In this document: in pieces, positions 63,136-64,000 of the stretch
Layout: the number at the start of each line of letters is the position of its first letter
How positions within the stretch are numbered: the stretch's first letter is position 1
From: Polaribacter vadi
Lineage (GTDB): Bacteria; Bacteroidota; Bacteroidia; Flavobacteriales; Flavobacteriaceae
Direction of reading: 5' to 3'
NCBI RefSeq assembly: GCF_001761365.1
Contig: NZ_CP017477.1
Coordinates: 3,152,001-3,216,000, forward strand
DNA length: 64,000 nucleotides
Position numbers and translations under genes: made by a program
The notes under the pieces: model-generated
The model's input: the letters and a program-made list of their open reading frames with translations, nothing else
Database searches by the model: none
What the model was told of the DNA's origin: nothing

Positions 63136-63954
63136 ATGATAGCAACATTAAAAAATAATAATTGGCTTTTAGTTAAAGTAATTGTTTTAGTTACAATAGT
63201 AATTCCAGTAGGTTTTATAGCGTATAAATTCATTTCTACAGGACAAGATTCTATTGTAATTTTCGAAGATTTTCCCACTTATTTAAGCATTCTTATAATT
63301 CTATATTATGTATTACTTATTTTATTTGGAATAGGTTGGATTGTTTTGCAATTAAAATCTGTGTTAAGTTTAAAAAATGCAAACAGAAAAAATGAATTGT
63401 TGCATTTACAAAGTCAAGTAAATCCTCATTTTTTCTTTAATATGCTAAATAATTTATATGGTTTGGTTGATAAAGATTCAGAAAAAGCAAAAGAATTAAT
63501 TTTGAAACTATCTGATTTAATGAGATATAGTATTTATGAAGGAGAGAAAAAAAGTGTTTCTTTAGAAGAAGAAGTTGCATATCTAAAAAACTATATTGAA
63601 TTACATAAAATGAGATATCATAAAAGTATAAATATTAAATTTGATGTAGATTTAGGGGATAAGAAGCATCAAATATTACCTTTAATGTTTATTATTTTAT
63701 TAGAAAACGCTTTTAAACATGGTGTAGAAAATTTAAGAGAAAATGCATTTGTTTCTATTAAATTAAGAGCGACAAAAAATAATATTTCTTTTGAAGTTGA
63801 AAACAATTTTGATGCTGAAGAAATTTCTAAAAATAAAGGAATTGGTTTACAAAATTTAAAAAGACGTTTAGAATTGGTGTATCCTAAAAAACATATTCTT
63901 ACTTTTAAAGAAAAAGAATCTATTTATAAAGCCAAATTAGTTTTAGAATTATGA
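63136..63954 (+). CDS. LytS-type sensor histidine kinase (short form)
   Basis: Protein of 272 residues with two membrane helices (about 13-33 and 48-72) and the His_kinase/HATPase pair. Phospho-acceptor H98 in QVNPHFFFNMLNNLYG; N-box PLMFIILLENAFKHGVENL; G-box KGIGLQNLKRRLELVYP. There is no separate sensor domain, so membrane state or a partner may be the input. Its stop overlaps the next ATG (ATGA). Confidence 0.93.
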   Translation: MIATLKNNNWLLVKVIVLVTIVIPVGFIAYKFISTGQDSIVIFEDFPTYLSILIILYYVLLILFGIGWIVLQLKSVLSLKNANRKNELLHLQSQVNPHFFFNMLNNLYGLVDKDSEKAKELILKLSDLMRYSIYEGEKKSVSLEEEVAYLKNYIELHKMRYHKSINIKFDVDLGDKKHQILPLMFIILLENAFKHGVENLRENAFVSIKLRATKNNISFEVENNFDAEEISKNKGIGLQNLKRRLELVYPKKHILTFKEKESIYKAKLVLEL

Positions 63955-64000
63955 TAAAATATATCATTGTTGATGATGAACATATTGCACACGATATTGT
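63951..64000 (+). CDS. Response regulator, N-terminal fragment
   Basis: The window ends after 16 complete codons. MIKYIIVDDEHIAHDI shows the receiver-domain start with the acidic DD pair. By analogy with the first pair it is probably a LytTR regulator, but its output domain is outside the window. It is translationally coupled to the kinase. Confidence 0.75.
   Translation, partial: MIKYIIVDDEHIAHDI

Overview
This window is a stretch of bacterial chromosome from a member of the Bacteroidota, almost certainly a marine Flavobacteriaceae species (Polaribacter- or Tenacibaculum-like; the genus is an inference). The reasons are the strongly AT-rich DNA, -7 promoter boxes of the TAnnTTTG type, absence of Shine-Dalgarno sites, the gliding/type IX secretion genes gldKLMN, a SusC/SusD pair, the purH-mreBCD-mrdA-rodA order, an archaeal/eukaryotic-type ProRS, and many SusC-like, LptE-family and LytS/LytTR proteins. 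No rRNA, CRISPR array, prophage, integrase or insertion sequence was seen.

Layout. 1-3690 (minus): a menaquinone methyltransferase fragment, an Nfu Fe-S scaffold with duplicated N-terminal domain, an OmpP1/FadL-like porin and a strange arginine/serine-rich lipoprotein. 3843-5787 (plus): proS, tRNA-Glu(TTC), rpsT. 5872-12989 (minus): the cell-shape operon mreBCD-mrdA-rodA behind purH. 13341-17217: a GAF protein, then a plus-strand copper-type triad (HYC_CC_PP protein, TonB receptor, HMA protein). 17489-24777 (minus): groSL, secG, a TPR protein, lptE, a sigma-54 activator, a YcxB-like membrane protein and miaB.

25066-40058 (plus) is the main accessory region. glpK and glpF are followed by a propeller/Y_Y_Y/HTH regulator, susC, susD, a lipoprotein that fuses a glycerophosphodiesterase domain to a GH16 glucanase, an exo/endonuclease/phosphatase-fold lipoprotein and a GH3 beta-glucosidase. 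Together they look like a beta-glucan utilisation locus that may also strip phosphoglycerol groups and feed the glycerol to GlpF/GlpK. This is the strongest candidate for an undescribed system here.

40179-48478 (plus): topA, an arginase-fold protein that has lost half its metal ligands, and gldKLMN. 48479-49002 is a gene-free stretch full of hairpins and dispersed palindromic repeats. 49003-56785: an FAD oxidoreductase, two tiny proteins, DUF983, an ABC-F ATPase, a lone Mrr-type nuclease, a bile-acid-symporter-family transporter, a PLP enzyme and a LysM glucosaminidase. 56844-64000: a SIMPL protein, two LytS/LytTR two-component systems (the second cut by the window end), a gamma-carbonic anhydrase and a membrane-anchored metallophosphatase.

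Across the window several intergenic gaps carry tandem arrays with a 7-bp period, often with an AACT/AGTT core and often touching a stop codon or lying just before a start codon. Two families of dispersed palindromic repeats also recur. These are the main non-coding signals that ordinary annotation would miss.
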